Source: Erwinia sp. SLM-02 (GTDB lineage Bacteria; Pseudomonadota; Gammaproteobacteria; Enterobacterales; Enterobacteriaceae). From it: a DNA stretch of 64,000 bases. The stretch is taken from the NCBI RefSeq assembly GCF_037450285.1, contig NZ_JAQISN010000007.1, positions 1 through 64,000 on the forward strand, given 5' to 3'. The stretch's first letter is position 1. Every line of letters starts with the position of its first letter. A model generated the notes under the pieces. That model was not told where the DNA came from. It worked only from the letters and a program-made list of their open reading frames with translations, and made no database searches. Below are positions 50,593 through 59,327 of the stretch, piece by piece. Both the position numbers and the translations under genes were made by a program.

Positions 50593-52425
50593 GTGTCTAC
50601 GGCAGCAGTAATCAATAATGAGACGCTGGCAGAGCAGGTACTTCGCGATACCTTCGGCTATCAGCAGTTTCGTCCGGGACAGCAGACGATTATTCAGGCA
50701 TCGCTCGACGGACGTGACTGTCTGGTTGTCATGCCGACTGGCGGCGGTAAATCGCTTTGTTATCAAATTCCTGCGCTGGTACGCGACGGGTTAACGCTGG
50801 TTGTTTCACCGCTGATTTCACTGATGAAAGATCAGGTCGATCAACTGTTGGCAAACGGCGTATCTGCGGCCTGCCTGAATTCCACGCAGAGCCGCGAGCA
50901 GCAGCAGGAAGTGATAGCGGGCTGTCGTACCGGTAAAGTACGCATGCTGTATATCGCCCCTGAGCGGCTGATGATGGATAATTTCCTCGATCAGCTGACG
51001 CACTGGAATCCGGCGATGCTGGCGGTGGACGAAGCACACTGTATTTCACAATGGGGGCATGATTTCCGTCCCGAATACGGTGCGCTCGGGCAGCTCAGAC
51101 AGCGGCTCCCGAATGTGCCGGTCATGGCCCTGACCGCCACCGCGGATGAAACCACGCGTAACGATATCGTTCGGCTGCTGCAGCTCAACGATCCGCTGAT
51201 CCAGATCAGCAGCTTTGACCGCCCGAATATTCGCTACACGCTGGTGGAAAAATTTAAACCTACCGAGCAGCTGCTGCGCTACGTGCAGGACCAGCGCGGA
51301 ACGTGCGGCATTATTTACTGCAACAGCCGCGCGAAGGTGGAAGATACCGCTGCCCGTTTGCAAAGCCGTGGACTCAGCGTGGGGGCTTATCATGCCGGGA
51401 TGGACAATGCCCACCGCGCGCATGTGCAGGAAGCTTTCCAGCGTGATGATTTGCAGATCGTGGTGGCCACCGTGGCGTTCGGCATGGGGATCAACAAGCC
51501 CAACGTGCGTTTCGTGGTGCATTTCGATATCCCTCGCAATATTGAATCCTACTATCAGGAAACCGGTCGTGCCGGTCGTGACGGCCTGCCGGCGGAAGCG
51601 CTGCTGCTTTACGACCCGGCGGATATGGCCTGGTTGCGGCGCTGCCTGGAAGAAAAAGCGCCGGGGCAGCTACAGGATATTGAGCGCCACAAGCTCAACG
51701 CCATGGGCGCATTTGCCGAAGCGCAAACCTGCCGTCGTCTGGTACTGCTGAACTACTTTGGAGAAGGGCGGCAGCAGGCCTGCGGAAACTGTGATATTTG
51801 CCTCGATCCGCCGCGCCGCTATGATGGCCTGGTAGAGGCGCAGAAGGCGCTTTCCTGTATTTACCGCGTCGGTCAGCGTTTCGGCATGGGATATATTGTC
51901 GAGATCCTGCGCGGGGCGAATAATCAGCGCATTCGCGATATGCAGCATGACAAGCTGCCGGTATACGGCATTGGTCGCGAACAGACCAACGAACACTGGA
52001 CCAGCGTACTGCGTCAGCTGATCCACCTTGGGCTGGTTACTCAGAACATCGCGATGTATTCGGCGCTCCAGCTGACGGAAGCGGCTCGGCCGATTCTGCG
52101 CGGTGAATCGCCGCTGATGCTGGCAGTTCCGCGCCTGGTGACGGCGAAACCGCGCAGCAGCAGCCAGAAATCATGGGGCGGAAATTACGATCGTAAGCTG
52201 TTTGGCAAACTGCGGAAGCTGCGCAAAGCGATTGCCGATGAGGACAACATTCCCCCTTACGTGGTGTTCAGCGATGCGTCGCTGATTGAAATGTCCGAGC
52301 AGATGCCATTGACGGCCTCAGAGATGCTGAGCATCAACGGTGTTGGTCATAAGAAGCTGGAACGCTTTGGCAGGCCTTTCCTGTTGATGATTAAGGATCA
52401 CGTCGACGGCGTGGATGACGATTAA
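50593..52425 (+). CDS. recQ: ATP-dependent DNA helicase RecQ
   Basis: A 610-residue SF2 3'-5' helicase of the RecF pathway. Motif 0 FGYQQFRPGQ, Walker A MPTGGGKS, motif II DEAHCISQWGHDFR, motif VI QETGRAGRDG, the zinc-binding Cys cluster (TCRR, ACGNCDIC), then winged-helix and HRDC domains (HRDC from about 525). The start is GTG at 50593 and overlaps an out-of-frame ATG. Confidence 0.96.
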   Translation: MSTAAVINNETLAEQVLRDTFGYQQFRPGQQTIIQASLDGRDCLVVMPTGGGKSLCYQIPALVRDGLTLVVSPLISLMKDQVDQLLANGVSAACLNSTQSREQQQEVIAGCRTGKVRMLYIAPERLMMDNFLDQLTHWNPAMLAVDEAHCISQWGHDFRPEYGALGQLRQRLPNVPVMALTATADETTRNDIVRLLQLNDPLIQISSFDRPNIRYTLVEKFKPTEQLLRYVQDQRGTCGIIYCNSRAKVEDTAARLQSRGLSVGAYHAGMDNAHRAHVQEAFQRDDLQIVVATVAFGMGINKPNVRFVVHFDIPRNIESYYQETGRAGRDGLPAEALLLYDPADMAWLRRCLEEKAPGQLQDIERHKLNAMGAFAEAQTCRRLVLLNYFGEGRQQACGNCDICLDPPRRYDGLVEAQKALSCIYRVGQRFGMGYIVEILRGANNQRIRDMQHDKLPVYGIGREQTNEHWTSVLRQLIHLGLVTQNIAMYSALQLTEAARPILRGESPLMLAVPRLVTAKPRSSSQKSWGGNYDRKLFGKLRKLRKAIADEDNIPPYVVFSDASLIEMSEQMPLTASEMLSINGVGHKKLERFGRPFLLMIKDHVDGVDDD

Positions 52426-52439
52426 TCATCGCGTTAAAC

Positions 52440-52457
52440 GGGCCGGGAAACCGGCCC
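52440..52457. terminator. Hairpin between convergent recQ and rhtB
   Basis: GGGCCGG-GAAA-CCGGCCC, a 7-bp stem with a stable GNRA tetraloop, lies 14 nt after recQ and 12 nt beyond the rhtB stop. No strong U-tract on either strand, so termination is likely but not certain. Confidence 0.5.
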
Positions 52458-52469
52458 TTGCTCGTTCAA

Positions 52470-53093
52470 TCAGGCGATACGCCGCGCCGATGCCAGCAGT
52501 GCACCCACAGCCATAAACAGCCCACCAAAAATTCGGTTCAGCAGCTTCATCTGCTGCGGGCCTTTAATCCAGACGGCAATACGTGTGGCCAGCGTGGCGT
52601 AACCAATCATCACAATGATATCGACCACCACCGTCGTGACACCCAGTACCAGGTACTGCATCGCCTGAGGCTGATGCGGGATGATGAACTGCGGGAACAG
52701 CGCCGCAAGAAATACGATGCTTTTTGGGTTAGTCAGGTTAACCAGAACGGCGCGCTGGAACAGTTTACGCCGCGGCATTGCCTTCGCGACGGCATTCAGA
52801 TCGATTGCCCCAGCCGAGCGCCACTGCTGGATGCCCAGCCAGACCAGGTAGGCAGCACCCGCCCACTTGAGGACTTCAAATGCCAGTAGCGACTGTGAAA
52901 ACAGTGCGCCCAGCCCAATACCGACCAGAATAATATGCAGTGACAGCCCGACCTGAAGCCCGGTGATGGACGCTGCGGCCCCGCGGTAGCCGTGGCTGAT
53001 ACCGGTGCTCATGGTGTTGATTGCACCCGAGCCCGGCGAAAGGCTCAAAATGCAGGTTGTCAAAAGGTAAGTCAGCCACCATTCGATGGTCAT
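52470..53093 (-). CDS. rhtB: Homoserine/homoserine lactone efflux protein RhtB
   Basis: A 207-residue LysE/RhtB-family exporter (E. coli 206) with about six membrane helices. The family signature SLSPGSGAINTMSTGISHGYRG and NLTNPKSIVFLAALFPQFI are clear. An open frame extends upstream to 53474 through pldB antisense, but the ATG at 53093 with GGGAG upstream is right. E. coli rhtC, between recQ and rhtB, is missing. Confidence 0.95.
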   Translation of the reverse strand: MTIEWWLTYLLTTCILSLSPGSGAINTMSTGISHGYRGAAASITGLQVGLSLHIILVGIGLGALFSQSLLAFEVLKWAGAAYLVWLGIQQWRSAGAIDLNAVAKAMPRRKLFQRAVLVNLTNPKSIVFLAALFPQFIIPHQPQAMQYLVLGVTTVVVDIIVMIGYATLATRIAVWIKGPQQMKLLNRIFGGLFMAVGALLASARRIA

Positions 53094-53207
53094 GGGTAAA
53101 GCTCCCGAAAAACGCTCAATTGTGACACAATACGTGATTGTTGAACGTTGTGCTATGGGTAACAATGGCCTCGCCGAATGGTAAAACACCTTCATGGAAA
53201 AAGTCTG

Positions 53208-54200
53208 ATGGAGCATCGTAAAGCAAGCTGGTTGACGCGTGAGCAATCCTTTGCGGCCTTTGCTACCGGTCCGCTGATGAGGTTCTGGCAGCAGCGTGAA
53301 GAGGATGAATTCGCCGGTGTCGGCAACGTGCCCATTCGCTATGCCCGCTTCATCTCCCCGCAACATGACAAAGTTATTTTGCTCTGTCCCGGCCGCATTG
53401 AAAGCTATGTGAAATATCCGGAGCTGGCCTACGATTTGTTTCACTGCGGCTACGATGTGATCGTTGTCGATCATCGCGGGCAGGGACGATCGGGCCGCCT
53501 GTTACAGGATTCGCATCGTGGGCACGTGGCGGCCTTTGAGGATTACGTCGACGATCTGGAAACGCTGTATTTAAAAGAGATCGCTGCACGTCATTATCGC
53601 CACCGTTACGCCCTGGCTCACTCTATGGGCGGTGCCATTCTCACGCTGATGCTGGCGCGCCAGCCTGAGGCATTTGATGCGGCAGCATTAACCGCACCGA
53701 TGTTCGGTATTACGCTGCCGATGCCGCAGTGGATGGCCCACCGTATCCTGGACTGGACGGAAAAGCGCCCGACGGTAAGTGAAGGCTATGCTATCGGCAC
53801 CGGGAAATGGCGTCCGCGTCCGTTTGCTCTCAACCATCTGACCCATAGCCGCGAGCGATATCGTCGTAATCTGCGCTTTTATGCTGACGATCCCGGGCTT
53901 CGCGTGGGTGGGCCAACCTACCATTGGGTGAGAGAGGGGGTGTTGGCGGGTCGGATGATCCTGCAGCAGGCGCCTCGTATCTCCACGCCGCTGCTGCTGC
54001 TTCAGGCGGCAGAAGACAAGGTGGTGGATAACCAGGCGCAGGACAATTTTTGCCGGGCAATGGTCGCAGCCGGGCAACCCTGTGAAGGGAGAGCGCCTCA
54101 GGTTATTGCAGGCGCCCGCCACGAAATTTTGTTTGAGAAAGACAGTATGCGGGCTGAGGCGCTGGAGACGATTATGGCATTTTTCTCGCGCTATTCCTGA
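53208..54200 (+). CDS. pldB: Lysophospholipase L2 PldB
   Basis: A 330-residue alpha/beta hydrolase (E. coli 340). The nucleophile elbow is AHSMGGA, the oxyanion-side strand VVDHRGQGRSGR, and FYADDPGLRVGGPTYHWV is a conserved cap segment; the catalytic His is in ARHEILFE. It degrades lysophospholipids. Starts at ATG 53208; upstream ATG at 53178 is less similar to the family. Probably transcribed with yigL. Confidence 0.94.
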   Translation: MEHRKASWLTREQSFAAFATGPLMRFWQQREEDEFAGVGNVPIRYARFISPQHDKVILLCPGRIESYVKYPELAYDLFHCGYDVIVVDHRGQGRSGRLLQDSHRGHVAAFEDYVDDLETLYLKEIAARHYRHRYALAHSMGGAILTLMLARQPEAFDAAALTAPMFGITLPMPQWMAHRILDWTEKRPTVSEGYAIGTGKWRPRPFALNHLTHSRERYRRNLRFYADDPGLRVGGPTYHWVREGVLAGRMILQQAPRISTPLLLLQAAEDKVVDNQAQDNFCRAMVAAGQPCEGRAPQVIAGARHEILFEKDSMRAEALETIMAFFSRYS

Positions 54201-54269
54201 TGGCCCGCTGCGCGAGGTTTACATTACCTGATGGGCTCTGCCCGCCAAATGATATTAACCAGAGGTTTT

Positions 54270-55070
54270 ATGTATCGTATTGTTGCTTCAGATCTGGATG
54301 GCACGCTGTTATCTCCCGATCATACGCTTTCCCCTTATGCCCGCGAAACACTGCAGTTACTGGTTCGTAAGGGGATCCATTTTATCTTTGCCACCGGCCG
54401 CCACTACATTGACGTCGCGCAGATGCGTGACAGCCTTGGCATTGATGCCTTTATGATTACCTCTAATGGCGCACGTGTGCATAACACCGCGGGTGAACTG
54501 GTTTTCAGCCATAACCTTGATGAAGACATCGCCAGAGAACTGTTTGCTTTGCAGCACAGTAACCCCGACATCTATACCAACATTTATCGTGATGAAGAGT
54601 GGTTTTTGAACCGCCATCGTCCCGATGAGATGGATTTTTTCCGCGAGTCAGATTTCAACTATCAGATTTACCAGCCCGGCGAACTGCCGACGGACGGCAT
54701 CAGCAAAGTGTTCTTCACCTGTAGCGATCCTGACCTCCTGGTTCCTCTGGAGCTGGCGCTGATTGCGCGGTGGGGAGACAGGGTTAACGTCAGCTTCTCG
54801 CTGCCGACCTGCCTGGAGGTAATGGCCGGGGGGGTCTCTAAAGGCCATGCGCTGGATGCCGTATCACAGTCCCTCGGGTCATCTTTAAAGGAGTGCATCG
54901 CATTCGGTGACGGGATGAATGATAAGGAAATGCTGAGTATGGCCGGAAAAGGCTGCATCATGGATAACGCTCATCAGCGTCTGAAAGATTTGCTGCCGGA
55001 GCTGGAAGTCATTGGATCTAATGCCGATCAGGCCGTACCGAAAACATTGCGTATGCTGTTTGGTGTGTAA
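54270..55070 (+). CDS. yigL: HAD-family sugar phosphatase YigL
   Basis: A 266-residue Cof-type HAD-IIB phosphatase, the same length as in E. coli, acting on sugar phosphates and pyridoxal phosphate. Motif I is DLDGTLLSPDH, and GGVSKGHALDAV and FGDGMNDKEML are motifs III/IV. In E. coli and Salmonella the pldB-yigL transcript is stabilised by SgrS during glucose-phosphate stress; this cannot be checked here. AGAGG ribosome site before ATG 54270; the in-frame upstream start at 54231 is rejected. Confidence 0.95.
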   Translation: MYRIVASDLDGTLLSPDHTLSPYARETLQLLVRKGIHFIFATGRHYIDVAQMRDSLGIDAFMITSNGARVHNTAGELVFSHNLDEDIARELFALQHSNPDIYTNIYRDEEWFLNRHRPDEMDFFRESDFNYQIYQPGELPTDGISKVFFTCSDPDLLVPLELALIARWGDRVNVSFSLPTCLEVMAGGVSKGHALDAVSQSLGSSLKECIAFGDGMNDKEMLSMAGKGCIMDNAHQRLKDLLPELEVIGSNADQAVPKTLRMLFGV

Positions 55071-55119
55071 TTTTTCAGTGTAGTAAAACGTACTCGACCG
55101 ACTGTAAATTGATATCCTC

Positions 55120-55152
55120 AACAGGAGATAGTTTCTATTTCCTGTTTTTTTT
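55120..55152 (+). terminator. yigL terminator
   Basis: A 12-bp stem AACAGGAGATAG/CTATTTCCTGTT (one G-T pair) with a 3-nt loop runs into six or more T residues. It marks the right boundary of the conserved backbone before the AT-rich island. Confidence 0.92.
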
Positions 55153-55672
55153 CGTCGATTTTTTATGCTAATGATTGATCGACGAAGCAGGATACCTTTA
55201 GCAAGATTTACCGAAGAGATTATTCAATTTATACAATGATTAATTAATCACTCAGCCTGGTCTACGCATTAAAATGATGCTGTGGGGTGAAATTGTATCA
55301 TTATGTTTTGAATGAAAGGTTTTGTTTTATTTAACCTTCGAGTAGATATAAAAATTGAAAACCAATTAATAAAGTAATGACAATGTGGTTTTTCGATGGG
55401 AGATAATTCTGTTTTAGGGTGATTTTTGGTTTATGGTTTTAAAGTTATTACTTAGTAGAGGAGTGAGTGGTGTTTTAATGTGAATTTTTTAAGCTGTGTC
55501 TTTTAATCTTTTCAACCACTACCCCTTACTGTAATAATTACCGTACTAAAACCACCATGGGTAATCTAATGACAGAAAAGCTATGGTGAGTTCATCACGA
55601 TTGTCATTCGAAGTTTCATGGTGACTGTATGAGTACATTTTATTAATAAGCCAACAACTTTATTTGATCAAG
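55153..55672. other. AT-rich non-coding stretch at the left edge of the regulator island
   Basis: About 520 bp with far lower GC than the flanking genes and no frame above about 10-20 codons with a plausible start. No inverted repeats of insertion-sequence type, no tRNA and no obvious attachment core were seen. It lies downstream of the minus-strand winged-helix gene. Confidence 0.6.
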
Positions 55673-56068
55673 TCAAATTTGAATGTCTGCAGTGGGTAGG
55701 TGTTTATTTTCTAAGTGATGGCCGTTAGTCGCGCGATCTGAATTCAAAAAAAACTTGTTAAAGCACAGGCCGTATCTGTGAATTGTCATAATTAAGTCGT
55801 TTGGGAATCCTTGTTTAGCAAGGAGTGCACGGGTTTGGAAAACAAGCTGGTTGTAATTTTTTTCTTTTGATGTCGTGCTATTTCTTCCCCAGATGTTCTG
55901 GATGATTTTTTCTTTTTCAATAATTTCATTCATCAGGCAAAGAATGAGTATTCTTTGGTTTTTGCTAACCTTTGCCATGATGTTGCTGCCCTTTATAGAC
56001 AGATACTTTTCTTTTAAAAGGAGTTTTTCATTTTCATATTTTACTGATTTAGGTTCTATCGTATTCAT
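55673..56068 (-). CDS. Small winged-helix DNA-binding protein (Trans_reg_C-like)
   Basis: A 131-residue protein of unknown function. Residues about 15-105 fit an OmpR/ToxR-type winged helix: LSIKGSN strand region, SKNQRILILCLM, an EKEKIIQNIWG helix, NYNQLVFQTRALLAKQG recognition-helix region and MTIHRYGLCFN wing. It lacks the membrane segment of CadC/ToxR proteins and ends in a short polar tail. Codon and base use are strongly AT-biased, unlike the backbone. Ribosome site GGAGAG upstream. It is divergent from the ToxR-like gene across 354 bp, suggesting a shared control region and cross-regulation. The family call is from pattern only. Confidence 0.75.
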   Translation of the reverse strand: MNTIEPKSVKYENEKLLLKEKYLSIKGSNIMAKVSKNQRILILCLMNEIIEKEKIIQNIWGRNSTTSKEKNYNQLVFQTRALLAKQGFPNDLIMTIHRYGLCFNKFFLNSDRATNGHHLENKHLPTADIQI

Positions 56069-56422
56069 TTTTATACACTCTCCGTTATTTCAAATATTTG
56101 AATGTGGTGCACAGGTTATGTTTGGGGAAATAAAATCAAGACAGCCGTGCTTTTAGCGATAATTGTATTGTTTGAAATAACTTAATGGCAATATATATTG
56201 TATTAACGTCCGGTTATAGATTTTTATTCTGTTATGTGTTTGTTTGTTAGTTTTAAATCTCGACTATAAGGAGACTGGCGTATTGAACATCCAGAAGAAA
56301 GGTAGGGTGCTTTTCCATTGGGATATCTTAGTCAGCTTATTATTCATTAACTAAATCTGGCGGTGAACGTCTGCGCCAAAAATTCACCAGGGTGGTAGGT
56401 AGTTAAAAAGTCAGGTAGCTTC
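56069..56422. promoter_or_regulatory. Divergent control region of the regulator island
   Basis: A 354-bp AT-rich gap between the two divergent winged-helix genes, without any supported gene. It must contain both promoters; several -10-like A/T hexamers occur, so I do not pick one. Confidence 0.45.
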
Positions 56423-57217
56423 GTGAATTACTTAATAAATGGTATTTTAAAATATAACACCTGTGATGGGACGTTATATTTAACCGACGGCAGTATTGAT
56501 ATGCTTTCACTAAGCAGGATTTCTAATGAGTTATTGTGCCTGCTGGTGGAAAATAATGGGCGTCCATTAAGTAGAGACGATGTTTTGAATGAGTTATGGG
56601 GGCGGAGAGGATTGTCCTCATCCAGTAATAATCTTAATAATTATGTTTCAATGCTTCGGAAAACGCTGGCGAGCCTGGGGGTCGTCGATATAATCACAAC
56701 GATTCCACGATATGGTTTTATATTCAGTGCGGAAGTGAGTGAGGTTGCTGATGGAGGTGAAAGCGACGCGGTTAGTGAAGTCGTTAGCGGTTACAGTTTA
56801 AAAAAACCGAAAAAATACAATCAGCTACATGGCTCTGCCACGTCGAAAATGTTTTTCTTTATCAATTACAAATTAAATTTAACCTCAATAATTACTTTGA
56901 TGTGTTTTGTTTTTTTTGTTTTCTTTATTTGGAGGCAGAGCGAAAGGTGGCATCATTACAGTTTTGAGGTAAGTCAGTGTAGGATTCATTTGTTGGCGCG
57001 CGCGGGGGGTGAAAAAAATTCGGGAGAAATGCATGGGTCGATCAGAAATTACGTGACTCAATATAAATTTAATTGTGGTCGTAAAGCAGATGTTTTTTAT
57101 TGGCCCGAGCAGGAGGGGGGGCCAGATGTGACGGGGAGCAGTGAGGTTTTAGCGTATTGCGGAGAGAGCACTGGCGCAGTATGTATTAATTACGGCCTGT
57201 TCAAACGTGAGAAATGA
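56423..57217 (+). CDS. ToxR/CadC/MarT-like transmembrane transcriptional regulator
   Basis: A 264-residue one-component membrane regulator. The N-terminal winged helix (about 5-105) has SRISNELLCLLVENNGRPLS, RDDVLNELWG, NNLNNYVSMLRKTL and TTIPRYGF, the hallmark of the ToxR/CadC family. A basic Ser/Lys linker (to 150) leads to a single membrane helix (about 152-171) and a short periplasmic domain with four cysteines (186, 218, 246, 254), probably two disulfides. It starts with GTG after an AGG ribosome site. The next gene starts 4 nt after its stop. The pair resembles Salmonella MarT-FidL and Vibrio ToxR-ToxS in layout. The signal and targets are unknown. Confidence 0.85.
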   Translation: MNYLINGILKYNTCDGTLYLTDGSIDMLSLSRISNELLCLLVENNGRPLSRDDVLNELWGRRGLSSSSNNLNNYVSMLRKTLASLGVVDIITTIPRYGFIFSAEVSEVADGGESDAVSEVVSGYSLKKPKKYNQLHGSATSKMFFFINYKLNLTSIITLMCFVFFVFFIWRQSERWHHYSFEVSQCRIHLLARAGGEKNSGEMHGSIRNYVTQYKFNCGRKADVFYWPEQEGGPDVTGSSEVLAYCGESTGAVCINYGLFKREK

Positions 57218-57221
57218 ACTA

Positions 57222-57668
57222 ATGTCTTTTATCAGACAGCGTTACCCGGTCTGGACGGTAGTGATTTTTCTCTCGCTGTGTATTCTGTGGTTCGATCATA
57301 CCGATCAACGGCGAGGCTTCACCTGCCGCGCGCAGCTTGGCATCAACCCACCTTTCAGCCAGTGTGGAACCCGAAATCTTCTCGACTTCTTTATGGCGAT
57401 GAACGGCAACGGTGAGGGATACCTGTTACTGTCTGGAAGGCTGGGATGCGGGGAAGAGGCGGAGGTCGTTAATGACATCCTTGATTTTCAATACGAGAAA
57501 AAAGGGGGGAATTATGCGCTACACCTTCGAAAACAAAACGCCGTGATTAACAGGTTGCTTCCGCAGTTCAGGGAGAAAGACTTAATCATTGAGATTAAAC
57601 AACTGGATCAGCGCAGATATCTTCTTTCTTCTAATAATCGTGCGTTGCTGGTGTGTCAGCCGCAATGA
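57222..57668 (+). CDS. FidL-like single-pass membrane protein
   Basis: A 148-residue protein with a short basic cytoplasmic start, one membrane helix (about 9-24: PVWTVVIFLSLCILWF) and a periplasmic domain holding four cysteines (35, 48, 76, 145). The pattern FTCRAQ ... MNGNGEGYLLLSGRL resembles the FidL-like family found next to MarT-type regulators. By analogy with ToxS, it may stabilise or inhibit the periplasmic domain of the upstream regulator. ATG at 57222 is preferred; GTG at 57207 is also in frame but lies inside the upstream gene. GC is higher than in the upstream gene. Family assignment is from pattern and context. Confidence 0.7.
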   Translation: MSFIRQRYPVWTVVIFLSLCILWFDHTDQRRGFTCRAQLGINPPFSQCGTRNLLDFFMAMNGNGEGYLLLSGRLGCGEEAEVVNDILDFQYEKKGGNYALHLRKQNAVINRLLPQFREKDLIIEIKQLDQRRYLLSSNNRALLVCQPQ

Positions 57669-57679
57669 AGGGAGATGAA

Positions 57680-57713
57680 GTAGCGGGAGTTATAATGTGT
57701 ACTCCCGCTACTC
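57680..57713. terminator. Hairpin between convergent fidL-like gene and glpT
   Basis: A perfect 12-bp stem AGTAGCGGGAGT/ACTCCCGCTACT with a 10-nt loop lies 12 nt after the FidL-like stop and 10 nt beyond the glpT stop. No U-tract, but its symmetry and place fit a bidirectional transcription barrier. Confidence 0.6.
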
Positions 57714-57722
57714 ACTATCTGA

Positions 57723-59069
57723 TTATTGAGCCTTAAGCTGCTGCTTATGCTTCTTCTCACTCATCATGGTCATGGCAAGAAGGATTACCGCCAGAACGCA
57801 TCCGCCGATCATCACCATAAAGCCACCGTCCCAACCAAAGTAGTCAACGGTGTATCCCACGATAGCGCTGGCAGCAACAGAGCCACCCAGATAGCCAAAC
57901 AGCCCGGTAAAGCCTGCGGCAGTACCCGCCGCTTTTTTCGGTGCCAGTTCAAGGGCATGCAGACCGATCAGCATCACAGGACCGTAAATCAGGAAGCCAA
58001 TGACCATCATGCAGGCCATATCCACGCCGGGATTCCCTGCGGGGTTCATCCAGTAAACAATCGTCGCGATGGTCACAAGCGTCATAAAGAAGACGCCGGT
58101 AGCGCCACGGTTACCTTTGAACACTTTATCTGACATCCAGCCGCACAGCAGGGTGCCTGGAATACCCGCATACTCATAGAAGAAATACGCCCACGAGGAT
58201 TTATCCAGCGTAAAGTGTTTCACTTCTTTCAGATAGGTAGGTGACCAGTCAAGAACCCCGTAACGCAGCAAATAGACAAACACGTTTGCCAGAGCGATGT
58301 ACCACAGCAGTTTGTTCGGCAGAATGTACTGCATGAAAATCTGTTTTGCGGTCAGCTCTTCTTCATGCTTTTCATCATAGTCCGGTGGATAGTCATTTTT
58401 GTATTCTTCAATCGGAGGCAGACCACAGGACTGCGGTGTATCGCGCATCAGAGCAAACGCAATAATCGCAATCAGGATCGCGCCGAAGGCCGGCATATAA
58501 AGTGCGGCTTTCCAGTCATTAAACCAGGCCATGCCCAACAGGAACAGCAGCGGAGGAATACCACCACCCACATTATGTGCGCAGTTCCAGACGGAAACGA
58601 TGCCACCTCGTTCTTTCTGCGACCACCAGTGCACCATTGTACGGCCACACGGAGGCCATCCCATACCCTGGAACCAGCCGCACAGGAACAGCAGAACGAA
58701 CATCACCATGATGCTTGACGTTGCCCAGGGGACAAATCCCATAAACAACATCACCAAGGCGGCAAGAATCAGCCCGGCAGGCAGAAATACGCGTGGATTT
58801 GAGCGGTCGGAAATCGAACCCATAATAAATTTCGAAAAACCGTAGGCGATGGAGATACCTGACAGGGCAAATCCTAAATCACCACGCGAAAAACCCTGCT
58901 CGACAAGGTAGGGCATCGCCAGCGCGAAGTTTTTACGCACCAGATAGTAGGCGGCGTAACCGAAGAAAATCCCCAGAAAGATCTGCCAGCGGAGCTTACG
59001 GTACAGCGGGTCAACGCGGCTGGCATCAACGCGTGGCTGATGTGCTGCGGGTTTGAAAATACTTAACAT
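57723..59069 (-). CDS. glpT: Glycerol-3-phosphate transporter GlpT
   Basis: A 448-residue major-facilitator antiporter that exchanges periplasmic glycerol-3-phosphate for cytoplasmic phosphate and also admits fosfomycin. About 85-90% alike to E. coli GlpT by eye, including RRKNFALAMPYLVEQGFSRG-type blocks (here LVRKNFALAM), the GWFQGMGWPPCGRT loop, NCAHNVGGG and LHALELAPKKAAGTAAGF. ATG at 59069 gives MLSIFKPA; an adjacent ATG and earlier start are in frame. In E. coli glpT is followed by glpQ and divergent from glpABC; here it stands alone. Confidence 0.96.
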   Translation of the reverse strand: MLSIFKPAAHQPRVDASRVDPLYRKLRWQIFLGIFFGYAAYYLVRKNFALAMPYLVEQGFSRGDLGFALSGISIAYGFSKFIMGSISDRSNPRVFLPAGLILAALVMLFMGFVPWATSSIMVMFVLLFLCGWFQGMGWPPCGRTMVHWWSQKERGGIVSVWNCAHNVGGGIPPLLFLLGMAWFNDWKAALYMPAFGAILIAIIAFALMRDTPQSCGLPPIEEYKNDYPPDYDEKHEEELTAKQIFMQYILPNKLLWYIALANVFVYLLRYGVLDWSPTYLKEVKHFTLDKSSWAYFFYEYAGIPGTLLCGWMSDKVFKGNRGATGVFFMTLVTIATIVYWMNPAGNPGVDMACMMVIGFLIYGPVMLIGLHALELAPKKAAGTAAGFTGLFGYLGGSVAASAIVGYTVDYFGWDGGFMVMIGGCVLAVILLAMTMMSEKKHKQQLKAQ

Positions 59070-59142
59070 CATGGCCCCCATGGCTCAAGTAACGATGTTC
59101 ACGCCTGGCTATGTTGAAAAGTCAGCAATCTTTCATTAGAAA

Positions 59143-59164
59143 AATGTTCCTTTTCGAAAGCATT
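59143..59164. promoter_or_regulatory. Candidate GlpR operator upstream of glpT
   Basis: AATGTTCCTTTTCGAAAGCATT resembles the GlpR consensus WATGTTCGWTAWCGAACATW, with TGTTC and CGAA half-sites in register. A second weaker one, GATATTCGAAAAAATC, follows at 59170-59185. Both lie 75-115 bp upstream of glpT. Confidence 0.5.
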
Positions 59165-59280
59165 ATGGCGATATTCGAAAAAATCTTGGTAACTAGGGGC
59201 GCGAATGTTACATTTTTATGACGAAATGGCTATATCTGCATCATTAAATGCAGTGATATTTTCGGATGTGAACTTTATTT

Positions 59281-59296
59281 TGTGACCAGCGTCACG
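59281..59296. promoter_or_regulatory. Candidate CRP site
   Basis: TGTGA-CCAGCG-TCACG matches the CRP consensus at nine of ten defined bases. It lies 212 bp upstream of the glpT ATG, within reach of a glpT promoter with a long leader, and E. coli glpT is CRP-dependent. Ownership by another lost gene is possible. Confidence 0.55.
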
Positions 59297-59327
59297 CTGG
59301 TGAGGCCGTATCCGTTAGAATTCACGA

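Noticed and set aside
52470..53474. N-terminal extension of RhtB to 334 residues
   Set aside because: The extra 127 residues are antisense to pldB and its promoter; RhtB proteins are about 206 residues.
55875..56156. 93-residue hydrophobic plus-strand frame over the winged-helix gene
   Set aside because: It looks like a membrane protein only because the antisense of a Lys/Glu-rich AT-rich gene reads Phe/Leu/Ile. The minus-strand protein has a coherent fold and ribosome site.
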